A stretch of 64,000 bases of DNA from Paraburkholderia sp. PGU19 (GTDB taxonomy: Bacteria > Pseudomonadota > Gammaproteobacteria > Burkholderiales > Burkholderiaceae): positions 2,108,001 to 2,172,000 of the forward strand of contig NZ_AP023181.1 in assembly GCF_013426915.1 (NCBI RefSeq), written 5' to 3'. The position numbers and the translations under genes are program-made. The notes under the pieces were generated by a model that did not search any database, was not told the DNA's origin, and saw only the letters and a program-made list of their open reading frames with translations. Below are positions 6,633 through 14,689 of the stretch, piece by piece. The stretch's first letter is position 1, and the number at the start of each line of letters is the position of its first letter.

Positions 6633-8741
6633 ATGGCCGCCGCCGACTACTTGCCGCCGATGCCCGTTATGCTGCGCAATGCAGGCGATTTCCTGACACG
6701 CGAGCTTGCGCCTTTTCCTGGTCGGCTCAACGTGATGTTGCGTTGCATGTTGACGAGCGCAATCGTGATCGTCGCTTCGATGGCGCTCGAAGTGCCGGAG
6801 CTTCCGCTGTCACTGCTGGTGGTGTTTTACGTCACACAGGCGAACGTGGTGGTGACGCGGCTGGTCGGCATCATGTTCATGCTCGGATCGACGCTCGCCA
6901 TTGGCCTGTCGATCCTGCTGCTGAAATTCACATTCGACTACCCGTTGCTGCGCATCGTCGTTGCGAGTGCGGTGTTTTTCGGCAGCGTGTATTTGCTGCG
7001 CGTTCTGAAGATCGGCGTGGTGTTTTTCATCGTCGCCATCGTCGTGATCTATGTGCAGAGCTTCGTGGACCAGACGGATCAGGCCGACCTGCTGATTCGC
7101 GCGGTGTTGTGGGTATGGGTCGCCGTCAACTACCCGATCGCGCTGGCGCTCGTGGTCAATACGCTGCTGTTGCCCGCCGAACCGCAGTTGCAGCTCAAGA
7201 CGGAAATCCATCGGCAGCTTGCGGCGCTCGACATGCGGCTGACGCAACTGATCGACAACACCCCGAACCTCACGCCGATCACGCTAGCCGCCGTCCAGCA
7301 AGGCGCGCTGACCCTGCAAAAGCTGCTGCGGTTCACGACGATGCGAGATGCGCATTATCGTGAGCATCAGGCGTCGCAGCTTGCACTCATCGCGACCGTG
7401 TCGCGTCTGTATCGCGGCGCGAGCGAGTTGCCCGATACATGGCCGGCGCCTTCGCCGGCGCGGCGTGCGATGTTGTCCGAGTTGCGGGCGAACGTCCGGG
7501 CACTCGACGAAGCGGTGATGTCGGGCGAACCGTATCGTCACGTGAGCACCGCGACGCCGGAAGAACACAATGCCGCCGACACGATTCCTGCCGCAGGCGA
7601 GTTGCAGCGCGCGCTGCATGCATACGCGGATCTCACCGCGCGGGGTGCGGAGACGGGCAAACCGGCCGCGGACGAGCCGATGGTGGCGCCCGACGCATGG
7701 ACGAACCCCGCATACCTGCGCTTTTCGTTGAAGACGCTGCTTGCGGTGCTGGCCTGCTACGTTTTCTACAACGCGGTCGACTGGCAGGGCATACACACGA
7801 TCATGCTGACCTGCGTGATCGTCGCGCTGCCGAGCCTCGGCGCATCGACGCAGCGTGCGCTACTGCGGCTGACGGGGGCCGCGATTGGCAGTGCGCTGGC
7901 GCTCTTCATGGTGGTGTTCGTCATTCCTCATCTCGACGATATCGTCGGCTTGCTGTTGATCACGCTGCCCGTCGCCGCGCTCGGGGCATGGATATCGGCG
8001 GGATCGGAGCGGATCGGCTACGCCGGCATCCAGGTGATATTCACGTTCTCGCTCGCCGTCCTCGGGCAGTTCGGTCCGACCACGAACCTGACTGAAATCC
8101 GCGACCGGATGGTGGGCATTCTGCTGGGCGTCGGTGTGGCGACCTTTGTGCAGATGTCGTTCTGGCGGGAAGGCGAGGGCGACGCGTTGCGGCAGAGACT
8201 CGCAACCATGTTGCGCGCGATTGCCGCACAACTGCGCACGCCCACCGACGAAGCGGCGGATGAATTGCCGTATGCGCAGCGCCAGTTGCAGGCATGGGCG
8301 GTATTGGCCGACTGCGAGGCGACGCTCGCGCGTGTCGCACTCGAGCCCGGCTGGCAGGAAGCCGAGCATGCGCAATGGACATTGCGCGCCCAAACCGTGC
8401 TCGCGCAGGGACGCGAGATCATGCTGGCAGGCGATGCGCTGCGCAGTACGCTGGGCGCGCAAGCGGCAGCGTCGAGCTCGCAAACGCTCGATGCCGTGCG
8501 CTCGACGCAAGAACAGGCGCGCATCGAACTCAACCGGTATGCGGACGAGCTTGCGGCCAGCCCGCCCGACGCCCGCGCGCCGCGACGCAGCGAGATCGCT
8601 GCACAAGCGGTCGAAGCAGCCGATAGACCGCTCATCGCCGCAGCGGACGAACTGTCGCGGCAAGTCGCGGGGTTGCCGGACTGGCGCGCCGAGGTACAGG
8701 ACGGGGCGTCCGTTGCGGCGCCCTCATCACAGCCCATATGA
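6633..8741 (+). CDS. FUSC-family inner-membrane exporter (AaeB/fusaric acid resistance type)
   Basis: The 702-aa protein has two membrane bundles of about six helices each (roughly residues 30-180 and 360-510), separated by and followed by cytoplasmic helical regions. This is the standard layout of the fusaric acid resistance/AaeB family. A GGAG precedes the ATG. The gene overlaps the next one by 4 bp (ATGA), showing translational coupling with its outer-membrane partner. It probably exports aromatic carboxylic acids or similar weak acids, by analogy with AaeB and fusaric acid pumps. A second, solitary FUSC protein lies at 14.7 kb. Confidence 0.9.
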   Translation: MAAADYLPPMPVMLRNAGDFLTRELAPFPGRLNVMLRCMLTSAIVIVASMALEVPELPLSLLVVFYVTQANVVVTRLVGIMFMLGSTLAIGLSILLLKFTFDYPLLRIVVASAVFFGSVYLLRVLKIGVVFFIVAIVVIYVQSFVDQTDQADLLIRAVLWVWVAVNYPIALALVVNTLLLPAEPQLQLKTEIHRQLAALDMRLTQLIDNTPNLTPITLAAVQQGALTLQKLLRFTTMRDAHYREHQASQLALIATVSRLYRGASELPDTWPAPSPARRAMLSELRANVRALDEAVMSGEPYRHVSTATPEEHNAADTIPAAGELQRALHAYADLTARGAETGKPAADEPMVAPDAWTNPAYLRFSLKTLLAVLACYVFYNAVDWQGIHTIMLTCVIVALPSLGASTQRALLRLTGAAIGSALALFMVVFVIPHLDDIVGLLLITLPVAALGAWISAGSERIGYAGIQVIFTFSLAVLGQFGPTTNLTEIRDRMVGILLGVGVATFVQMSFWREGEGDALRQRLATMLRAIAAQLRTPTDEAADELPYAQRQLQAWAVLADCEATLARVALEPGWQEAEHAQWTLRAQTVLAQGREIMLAGDALRSTLGAQAAASSSQTLDAVRSTQEQARIELNRYADELAASPPDARAPRRSEIAAQAVEAADRPLIAAADELSRQVAGLPDWRAEVQDGASVAAPSSQPI

Positions 8742-10231
8742 ACATGAATCAGCGATCGGTTTTGCGTGATGGGCGGTGGCGTCGACGCGTGCTATGCGCG
8801 GCGTGGCTATCGTCTGCGCTGTCGGGGTGCGCGCTGATCCATCACGACAGTGCGCCCTATACGGAGGTTGCCCCTGAACAGATCAATCTCGCTGACGACA
8901 TCCATCTCGCGCGCGATGGCTGGCCCGCCGCGCGCTGGTGGACGCGCTACGGCGATGCGCAACTCGACGCGCTGATCGATCAGGCGCTCGCCAACGCACC
9001 GACGATGGTGATTGCGCGCACGCGCGTCGCGCAGGCCAGATCGGATGTCGAGTTGGTCAGCGCGGGGACGGGCTTGCAGGTGGTCGCGCTGGCATTGCTG
9101 GATCGCGAGCATGTTTCCGCAAACGGCTTTCTTGGCCCGTTCGCACAGAACGAACCGGCTTTGGGTCTGACGGGGCCGTGGTACACCGAGGGCGTTGTCG
9201 GGCTGGGTGCAAGCCTCAATGTCGATCTCTGGGGCAAGCAGCGTGCGCAGGTCGCCGCGTCGCTCGGCGTGAGTAATGCACGGCTCGCCGAGACGTCCGC
9301 CGTCGAACTCGAAATCTCGGCGGATGTCGCGCAGCTTTACTACGGCATTCAAACGACTTATCAACTCATCGATCTGCTGAACGAATTGCACGAGACCGCG
9401 GAGTTCGCAGTACAGGCACATGAGGCGCGTGCCGCACGCGGCCTCGAAGCGCGCACCTTGCTTGAAGAAGCGCGAGCGCAGCAACTGGCCGTCGAGCGGC
9501 AGATCGTGTCGGCGCAAGCGCAGATCAAGCAGTTTCGCGAATCGATGCGGGCGCTGGTCGGCGCGGGCCCCGATGGTCTGCCCGCCATCGAGCCCGTCGC
9601 GCTGCCGCGCTCGCAGGCTGCGTTGCCGCCGGCGCTATCGTATGAACTGCTGGCCCGGCGCCCCGATCTGCAGGCGATGCGCTGGTATGTCGAGTCGTCG
9701 TTCGACCGGATCGATGCGGCCAAGGCGGCGTTCTATCCGAGCTTCGACATCAAGGCGTTCTTCGGCGTCAATGCCTTGCACCTCGCCGACCTTTTCACGC
9801 ATGCGAGCCAGCAGATCAATCTGATTCCGGGCCTGTATCTGCCCATCTTCGACGGCGGCCGGCTGAACGCGAACCTTGGCGGCGCGCGCGAGGGGAGCAA
9901 CCTGTTGATCGAGCAGTACAACCAGGCCGTCCTCAACGCCGTGCGCGATGTCGCGCAGACGGGCAGCCGCCTGCAGGCGCTCGATGCCCAGACGGAACTG
10001 CAGAAGCAGCGGATCGAATCGATTGCGTTCACGAGGGACAGCGTCGAAGCGCATTATCAACGCGGACTGACGAGCCGGCTCGCGGCGCTTCAGGCACGCC
10101 AGCCCGTGATCGCCGAACAGGTTGCGCTGCTGGAGCTTCGCGGGCAGACGCTCAGTCAGGAGATCGCCTTGACCAAGGCGCTCGGCGGCGGCTATCGCGC
10201 TGCTGCGCCTGTCGAATTGAAGCCGCGTTGA
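8738..10231 (+). CDS. NodT-type outer-membrane efflux lipoprotein
   Basis: The 497-aa product has a lipoprotein signal (basic start, hydrophobic core, LSGC with lipidated C31). Two outer-membrane-factor repeats follow, with typical segments PAARWWTRYGDAQLD, NVDLWGKQ, LARRPDLQAMRW and FYPSFDIKAFFG. It forms the trimeric outer-membrane channel completing the HlyD/FUSC pump. The start overlaps the FUSC stop as ATGA. It is the last gene of the efflux operon; no clear terminator with a T-run was seen after it. A related channel gene lies at 20.8-22.3 kb in a different efflux operon. Confidence 0.92.
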   Translation: MNMNQRSVLRDGRWRRRVLCAAWLSSALSGCALIHHDSAPYTEVAPEQINLADDIHLARDGWPAARWWTRYGDAQLDALIDQALANAPTMVIARTRVAQARSDVELVSAGTGLQVVALALLDREHVSANGFLGPFAQNEPALGLTGPWYTEGVVGLGASLNVDLWGKQRAQVAASLGVSNARLAETSAVELEISADVAQLYYGIQTTYQLIDLLNELHETAEFAVQAHEARAARGLEARTLLEEARAQQLAVERQIVSAQAQIKQFRESMRALVGAGPDGLPAIEPVALPRSQAALPPALSYELLARRPDLQAMRWYVESSFDRIDAAKAAFYPSFDIKAFFGVNALHLADLFTHASQQINLIPGLYLPIFDGGRLNANLGGAREGSNLLIEQYNQAVLNAVRDVAQTGSRLQALDAQTELQKQRIESIAFTRDSVEAHYQRGLTSRLAALQARQPVIAEQVALLELRGQTLSQEIALTKALGGGYRAAAPVELKPR

Positions 10232-10267
10232 GCCGCGCGTGCCGATGCACTTCAAAACACAAAACGG

Positions 10268-10618
10268 CTAACTTGCAGACCGCATCAACTGGGCATTCGC
10301 GACGAGCATTGGAACCAGATAAGCCGGCTGGACCGGTCGTAACAGGCGGTAGCCGCGCCCAGGCACAGATACGAGCAACTTGCGGTGTTCGCCCATCATT
10401 TTGCGGATCATGCAGATGTGAACACGAAGATTGTTTTCAGCGACCACCGTGTGCGGCCAGACCCGGTCTGTGAGTTTTTCCTTTGTCACCAGCGCGCCAT
10501 TTGCTTCGATAAGCACGAGCAATACATCCATCGCTCTGCAACCCAGTTCGACAGGAACACCGTTGACGAACACTTCTCTACGGTCCGGGAACACAGTCAG
10601 GCTTTCGATGCGAATCAT
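10268..10618 (-). CDS. Stand-alone OmpR/CadC-type winged-helix regulator
   Basis: The product of 116 aa is essentially a single trans_reg_C winged-helix domain. Visible parts are the leading strands (IRIESLTVFPDRREVFVNG), MDVLLVLIEANG, the KEKLTDRVWP helix and LRVHICMIRKMMG, ending in the wing VPGRGYRLL. It lacks a receiver or membrane domain. The frame stays open upstream to 10843, but ATG 10618 begins exactly at the domain and the extra part has no homology feel. It is convergent with the efflux operon. An ATTACAT element lies about 190 bp upstream of its start, so it may belong to the same regulatory circuit. Confidence 0.78.
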   Translation of the reverse strand: MIRIESLTVFPDRREVFVNGVPVELGCRAMDVLLVLIEANGALVTKEKLTDRVWPHTVVAENNLRVHICMIRKMMGEHRKLLVSVPGRGYRLLRPVQPAYLVPMLVANAQLMRSAS

Positions 10619-10803
10619 GGTGTTGCATATCCGATTGGTTGAGACTTGGGCGGCCCGTTGACGGCATGTACATGCCCGGGATATCAGACTGATGCGTGCC
10701 CGCGCGTTCCTCGGTTGTCCCTGTATCGCTTCCAGACTCGTAAAGGATTCGTCCGGTTCGAAGCGTAAGGCTACAGATGATAGGCGGCAGTCCGAAGGAC
10801 GGC

Positions 10804-10823
10804 TATTACATGAATCTGGAATC
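10804..10823 (+). promoter_or_regulatory. Copy c of the ATTACAT element
   Basis: The sequence TATTACATGAATCTGGAATC lies between the channel gene and the winged-helix regulator. Its left half matches copies a, b and d exactly over ATTACAT, while the right half is of the CTGGA type shared with copy d. Relative to the minus-strand regulator its orientation matches that of copy b relative to the efflux operon. Confidence 0.45.
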
Positions 10824-10869
10824 CGCCGGGCTCTGGAGAGCAAGGGAAAAGAAAGGGACCGTGTAGGGT

Positions 10870-11256
10870 TCAGCGCGGTCGCAGGCCAGCTCGTTGAGCC
10901 GCTACCTGAATGCCGTAGACCGTGGAGCCCGTTGTCACTCCCGTCATCAATACGCCGAGCAAACCCAGTAAAACCGCGATGATCCGACCAAGCGTGGTGG
11001 TCGGCACGACATCACCGTAGCCGATGGTCAGCGCAGTGACCGCGCAAAAATACAGTGTCTCGCCCAGCGATGAGTGGACGCGCGTGGCCATATTGACGGC
11101 TCCCCCACCGTAGTACATTGCGATCGACAAAACGAAGAAAAGCACGATCATGATGGCCAGAATGCTGCGCAGGTGCCAGAAAACTTTCGAGACTTCAACA
11201 ACTGCATCGTGCGGCGAGAGGCGGACGTGAAGATCGTCCTTGATGTCACTGTTCAT
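10870..11256 (-). CDS. Two-TM potassium channel (Ion_trans_2)
   Basis: The 128-aa protein has TM1 (about 31-50), a pore helix and selectivity filter TALTIGYGD (74-82), then TM2 (about 88-112). The TxGYGD filter is diagnostic for K+ channels. No cytoplasmic RCK/TrkA domain is present, so gating by ligand is not evident; the N-terminal 28 residues are short and charged. It lies downstream of the histidine kinase gene on the same strand with 120 bp between them, and upstream of the winged-helix regulator. Likely tetrameric in the inner membrane. Confidence 0.88.
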   Translation of the reverse strand: MNSDIKDDLHVRLSPHDAVVEVSKVFWHLRSILAIMIVLFFVLSIAMYYGGGAVNMATRVHSSLGETLYFCAVTALTIGYGDVVPTTTLGRIIAVLLGLLGVLMTGVTTGSTVYGIQVAAQRAGLRPR

Positions 11257-11376
11257 GGTTCTTGAAACTATCAGGTTAATTTGAACGCTCTTCGAGAGCG
11301 CGCCGTAGAAAGCAATGCTCTTCGCGCGAAATAGACTGGAGTTCGCGAGAGAGCAGACGCCGGAAAGCCGTCTCCA

Positions 11377-12513
11377 CTATTTAAACGGCGGCAGCGTAAC
11401 GACAAAGATCGCGCCGTAATCGGGGTTGTTGCTGACAGAAATTTCGCCGCTGTGAGCTTCGACGATCGAGCGGCAGCTTGAAAGAGCCAGGCCGATGGCC
11501 GGCTCTCTCGTGGTAACGAACGGGTCGAATATCGAACTTATCTGTTCACATGCGATTCCGGGCCCATTATCGGCCACCGAGAATGCTACGGCACCCACTT
11601 CAGTGGCCCACGTCGAAATGACAATTTGAGCAGGTCTGTCTTTTATCGCGGTCATCGCGTGTAGAGCGTTCTGCGTGAGGTTGAGGAATACCTGCTGAAG
11701 CCTCGTAGCGTTAGCCAATGTATCCGGAAGTGACGGGGATAGACGGAGTTCGAGCGTTCCGCCGCAATCTGCCACCTGGCGTCTGATGATTGGGATGATT
11801 TCCCGGATGACGTCGTTCATTGCCGTAGGTGTGAGTGGTGGTAGCGAGCGCTGGCAGCGTTCGTGAATCCGTACCATGATGGCGGACGCACGCCAGCCGT
11901 CGCTCGTCATCCGCTCGATGCAACCCTGGACTTCATGCTTCGGCGGATCGTCCTGATGCAGCCAGCGCAGCCCCGCGTTGCCATTCAATACGATTGCCGA
12001 TAACGGCTGGGCAATCTCATGCGTAATCGAGGCGCTCAGTTCTTCAAGTGTGCTGAGATGCATCTCTTCGATGAGGAATGCTCGAATGTCGACGCTGTCG
12101 GCCGGAACTTGTGCGTTCCCGCCCGTGATTGGGCTATTGGGTGAAGCGAGCGCGGTATTCGCCGATTTCATTTCCATGACGATCGCGTTGAGTTTGCGTA
12201 GGCGATGTATAAGCAGCGCGAGCGCAAGCGAAGACGGGAGGAACCCCGCGATAGCGAGGATCGTGTGCGTGCTGATTCGCTCCGATGCATCGAATGGTGC
12301 AAGAAGCAGCACGGCAAAGCACGTATTTGCAGCCAGCACGAACACGGCTGACGATACATGTCTCGCGAAAGCAGAGAATAAACCGACTGCCGCGAGAAAG
12401 GCGACGACGACAAATGCGTCGCCAGGCTGACAGAGCCAGTTCAAATACGAGCTCGCGGCCAGCATCTCCTCGCCCGCAAACCAGTCCATTGCCGCCGACG
12501 CTATGGCTAACAT
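11377..12513 (-). CDS. Membrane histidine kinase with a degenerate ATP-lid motif
   Basis: The 378-aa product has an N-terminal hydrophobic sensor region with about three membrane segments (residues 30-105). A coiled linker and an H-box ELSASITHEIAQPLSAI (H165) follow, then the N-box with FLNLTQNALHAM, and G1 DNGPGIA. The G2 region reads AIGLALSSCRSIVEAH in place of the usual GMGLGL-x-ICRSIVEAH, so two of the conserved glycines are gone. It belongs to the FixL/TodS-like group that pairs with FixJ-type regulators. The altered lid may weaken kinase activity or favour phosphatase activity (inference). A second kinase of the same group with an intact lid is at 13.1 kb. Confidence 0.88.
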   Translation of the reverse strand: MLAIASAAMDWFAGEEMLAASSYLNWLCQPGDAFVVVAFLAAVGLFSAFARHVSSAVFVLAANTCFAVLLLAPFDASERISTHTILAIAGFLPSSLALALLIHRLRKLNAIVMEMKSANTALASPNSPITGGNAQVPADSVDIRAFLIEEMHLSTLEELSASITHEIAQPLSAIVLNGNAGLRWLHQDDPPKHEVQGCIERMTSDGWRASAIMVRIHERCQRSLPPLTPTAMNDVIREIIPIIRRQVADCGGTLELRLSPSLPDTLANATRLQQVFLNLTQNALHAMTAIKDRPAQIVISTWATEVGAVAFSVADNGPGIACEQISSIFDPFVTTREPAIGLALSSCRSIVEAHSGEISVSNNPDYGAIFVVTLPPFK

Positions 12514-13065
12514 AGATGAAGTTTATTTTTTAGGGCTGCCGTTCCGATGGAAGCAAGCCCATCAGATGATCTCCTACCGGCGCACATCACTGTCAACAAT
12601 CGTGTCAGTTCGCAGCGCCTGCTATCGATGGTAGTTCGCAGGAGGTTGGCTCGCCATTACATGAAACTGGAGTCGCCTCGAATCTTCGAACGAGACCTGG
12701 CGCTGGCGTAGAACCTGGTGTGGTCCAACAAGACCGAGGTCCAGCGCACGCTTGCCGCCATCCCCCGTCGATTGCGCGCGTCTCCCCTATAAGGGGGATG
12801 GCGGGCCGCGTTGCGCCGCGAGACTATGGAGTTACCGGATGCAGATCGAAGCGCTCCCAGCGCGGGCCGCGCGCCTTTCGATCCCCGCCGGGCGGCTGAC
12901 TGAGGCTTCGCCGGGAACGGCTCGTTTCGCGCCACACGATACGCCGCATTGAATCGCATCGCAGAGTGTCAGGCGGGAACCGTTCGGTGCGCAGCCGTAG
13001 AAGCCGCTGCGCCGGCGCTGCTTGTTAGTCGACATCGTGCGCCCGTTACCGATAGATAAATTGCC
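12514..13065. other. 552-bp intergenic region between divergent histidine-kinase genes
   Basis: No convincing gene was found here; the short open frames have unnatural arginine/serine-rich translations. The region holds copy d of the ATTACAT element (12655-12674) and a small inverted repeat CCCCT-ATA-AGGGG (12784-12796). It must contain the promoters of both kinases. Confidence 0.6.
12655..12674 (+). promoter_or_regulatory. Copy d of the ATTACAT element
   Basis: The sequence CATTACATGAAACTGGAGTC lies about 140 bp upstream of the minus-strand kinase start and about 390 bp upstream of the plus-strand kinase. It shares the full ATTACATGAA half with copies b and c. Confidence 0.45.
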
Positions 13066-14496
13066 GTGCTAGCCAAAGTACCCAAACTCAGCGACCCCTT
13101 GCGAGAAAAAACCGCCTCCCTCGCTGCCGATCTGACCGATGTCGGCGAGCGCACGCTCGCGACACTGACACCGCTCGACGGATACCGGTTGCTGCCGCCA
13201 GCCGCCAAAGAGGATGTTCACGAATCCGTCGCGCTGTCCGCCAAAGTATGGTTCGAGACGCTGTTGTCGGGCGAACCTCCGTCCGCGCAGCATATGAACG
13301 TGTTTCGGGAAATCAGCCAGAGACGCGAGCCTCAACGCGTGCCGCTGCAGAGCCTGCTTCAGGCGTTGCGCCTCGGCTTGCGGGAAATCTGGAGCACCTA
13401 CGTCGCGCTGGGAGAACTGGACGAGCATATCGGCAAAGAACTTCTGGTCGACGTCTCGCTGTACCTCTTCGATTACTTCGATCTCGTCGCGCAGATCATC
13501 GTCCACGCTTATCTGGCGGAGCAATATCGGCAGCCGGGGTGGACGGAACTGGCCGTCGCAATCGAGGAGGGCGCCCGCCAATCCGACAACGTGCGGCACC
13601 ATCTCGTCGCGCTGCTCGGGCAGTTGTCGAACGAGCCGCATCTGTTGTCGAGGCTGGCGCCCAGCCACGCGCGAGGGCAACGCAGTGCCGAAGCGGCGGG
13701 TGCGCAAGTGATGAAGTTCTTTGGTATCGATGTCGATATCGATGACAGCGCAGAGGTCGCGAAGGCTTTGCGTGACGCGCAGGAAAAGCTTTCACAGGCG
13801 TCACGGCTCGCGGCTGTCGCCGAACTGTCCGCCTCCATTGCTCACGAACTCAATCAGCCCCTCCAGGCCGTCGTCGCGCATGGGCGTGCATGTTTGCGGT
13901 GGCTCGCTGCGACACCGCCCAGGATCGAGGAAGCCAGACTTTCCGCCGAGCACGTTGTCCGCGACGCAAATGCCGCAGCTGACGTAGTGAGCCGCATCCG
14001 GGCCCTCTTCAGGCATGCAGCCCCGCAAAAGGTGGATCTCGACATCAACAAGCTGATCCTTCAGGTATGCACGCTGATGGCCGACGATATCCAGCGCAAC
14101 GCGATTTCGCTAGAAACGATCCTGTACGAAGACGTGCCGAAGATCTGCGCCGACGCGGTTCAGATTCAGCAGGTGCTCGTGAACCTCGTGCGCAACGCAA
14201 TCGAAGCGTTAGCGACAACGGAGGAACGGCCGAAGCTGCTGATAATCCGCTCGCGTCGCGATGCGGATAGTGTGGTGATCGACGTGGAAGATCGTGGCAC
14301 GGGGCAGGTGGACTTCGAGAGAATCTTCGAGCCGTTCATTACCACGAAGAAAACAGGGATGGGCATGGGCCTGGCGATCTGCCGGTCCATCGTCGAAGTA
14401 CACGCTGGCCGGATCTGGGCGGCGCGCAATGTGTCCCGTGGCGTAACATTCAGCTTCACGCTTCCGATAGAGCGTTCGACCGCAACAGCACGTTAA
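13066..14496 (+). CDS. Soluble histidine kinase (FixL/TodS-like transmitter)
   Basis: The 476-aa protein starts at GTG. The N-terminal 230 residues are helical (ALRLGLREIWSTYVALGEL, LFDYFDLVAQIIVHAYL) and resemble the four-helix input domains of RsbR/PucR-like regulators; no membrane segment is seen. The transmitter has the H-box AELSASIAHELNQPLQAV (H260), N-box VNLVRNAIEAL, G1 VEDRGTGQ and an intact G2 KTGMGMGLAICRSIVEVHAG. It is a likely partner for the FixJ-type regulator at 4.1 kb, as no regulator is adjacent. It lies 193 bp upstream of a FUSC exporter on the same strand. Confidence 0.88.
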   Translation: MLAKVPKLSDPLREKTASLAADLTDVGERTLATLTPLDGYRLLPPAAKEDVHESVALSAKVWFETLLSGEPPSAQHMNVFREISQRREPQRVPLQSLLQALRLGLREIWSTYVALGELDEHIGKELLVDVSLYLFDYFDLVAQIIVHAYLAEQYRQPGWTELAVAIEEGARQSDNVRHHLVALLGQLSNEPHLLSRLAPSHARGQRSAEAAGAQVMKFFGIDVDIDDSAEVAKALRDAQEKLSQASRLAAVAELSASIAHELNQPLQAVVAHGRACLRWLAATPPRIEEARLSAEHVVRDANAAADVVSRIRALFRHAAPQKVDLDINKLILQVCTLMADDIQRNAISLETILYEDVPKICADAVQIQQVLVNLVRNAIEALATTEERPKLLIIRSRRDADSVVIDVEDRGTGQVDFERIFEPFITTKKTGMGMGLAICRSIVEVHAGRIWAARNVSRGVTFSFTLPIERSTATAR

Positions 14497-14689
14497 CGGT
14501 GGCTGTCGGTACCGGGCGCCCTCGCATCAGACGAACCGCATGGCCGCGCCCTTTGCGGCATCGACGCGTTCGCGTCCTATGCGATCGTCCAGGCAGACTT
14601 CGAAGAAACGCGGGACACTGTGGGTCGTTCTACTGCGAGCCTGGACGATCTGCCGGGCGAGAGATTGACCCCTCACGCGATTTGTTCCG

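Noticed and set aside
10619..10843. N-terminal extension of the winged-helix regulator to an upstream start
   Set aside because: The added 75 residues have no domain-like pattern and cover the intergenic region with copy c of the element; ATG 10618 sits at the domain boundary.
12657..12959. Minus-strand ORF of 100 codons between the two kinases
   Set aside because: Arg/Ser/Ala-rich translation without structure; the region has overlapping frames of similar poor quality on both strands.
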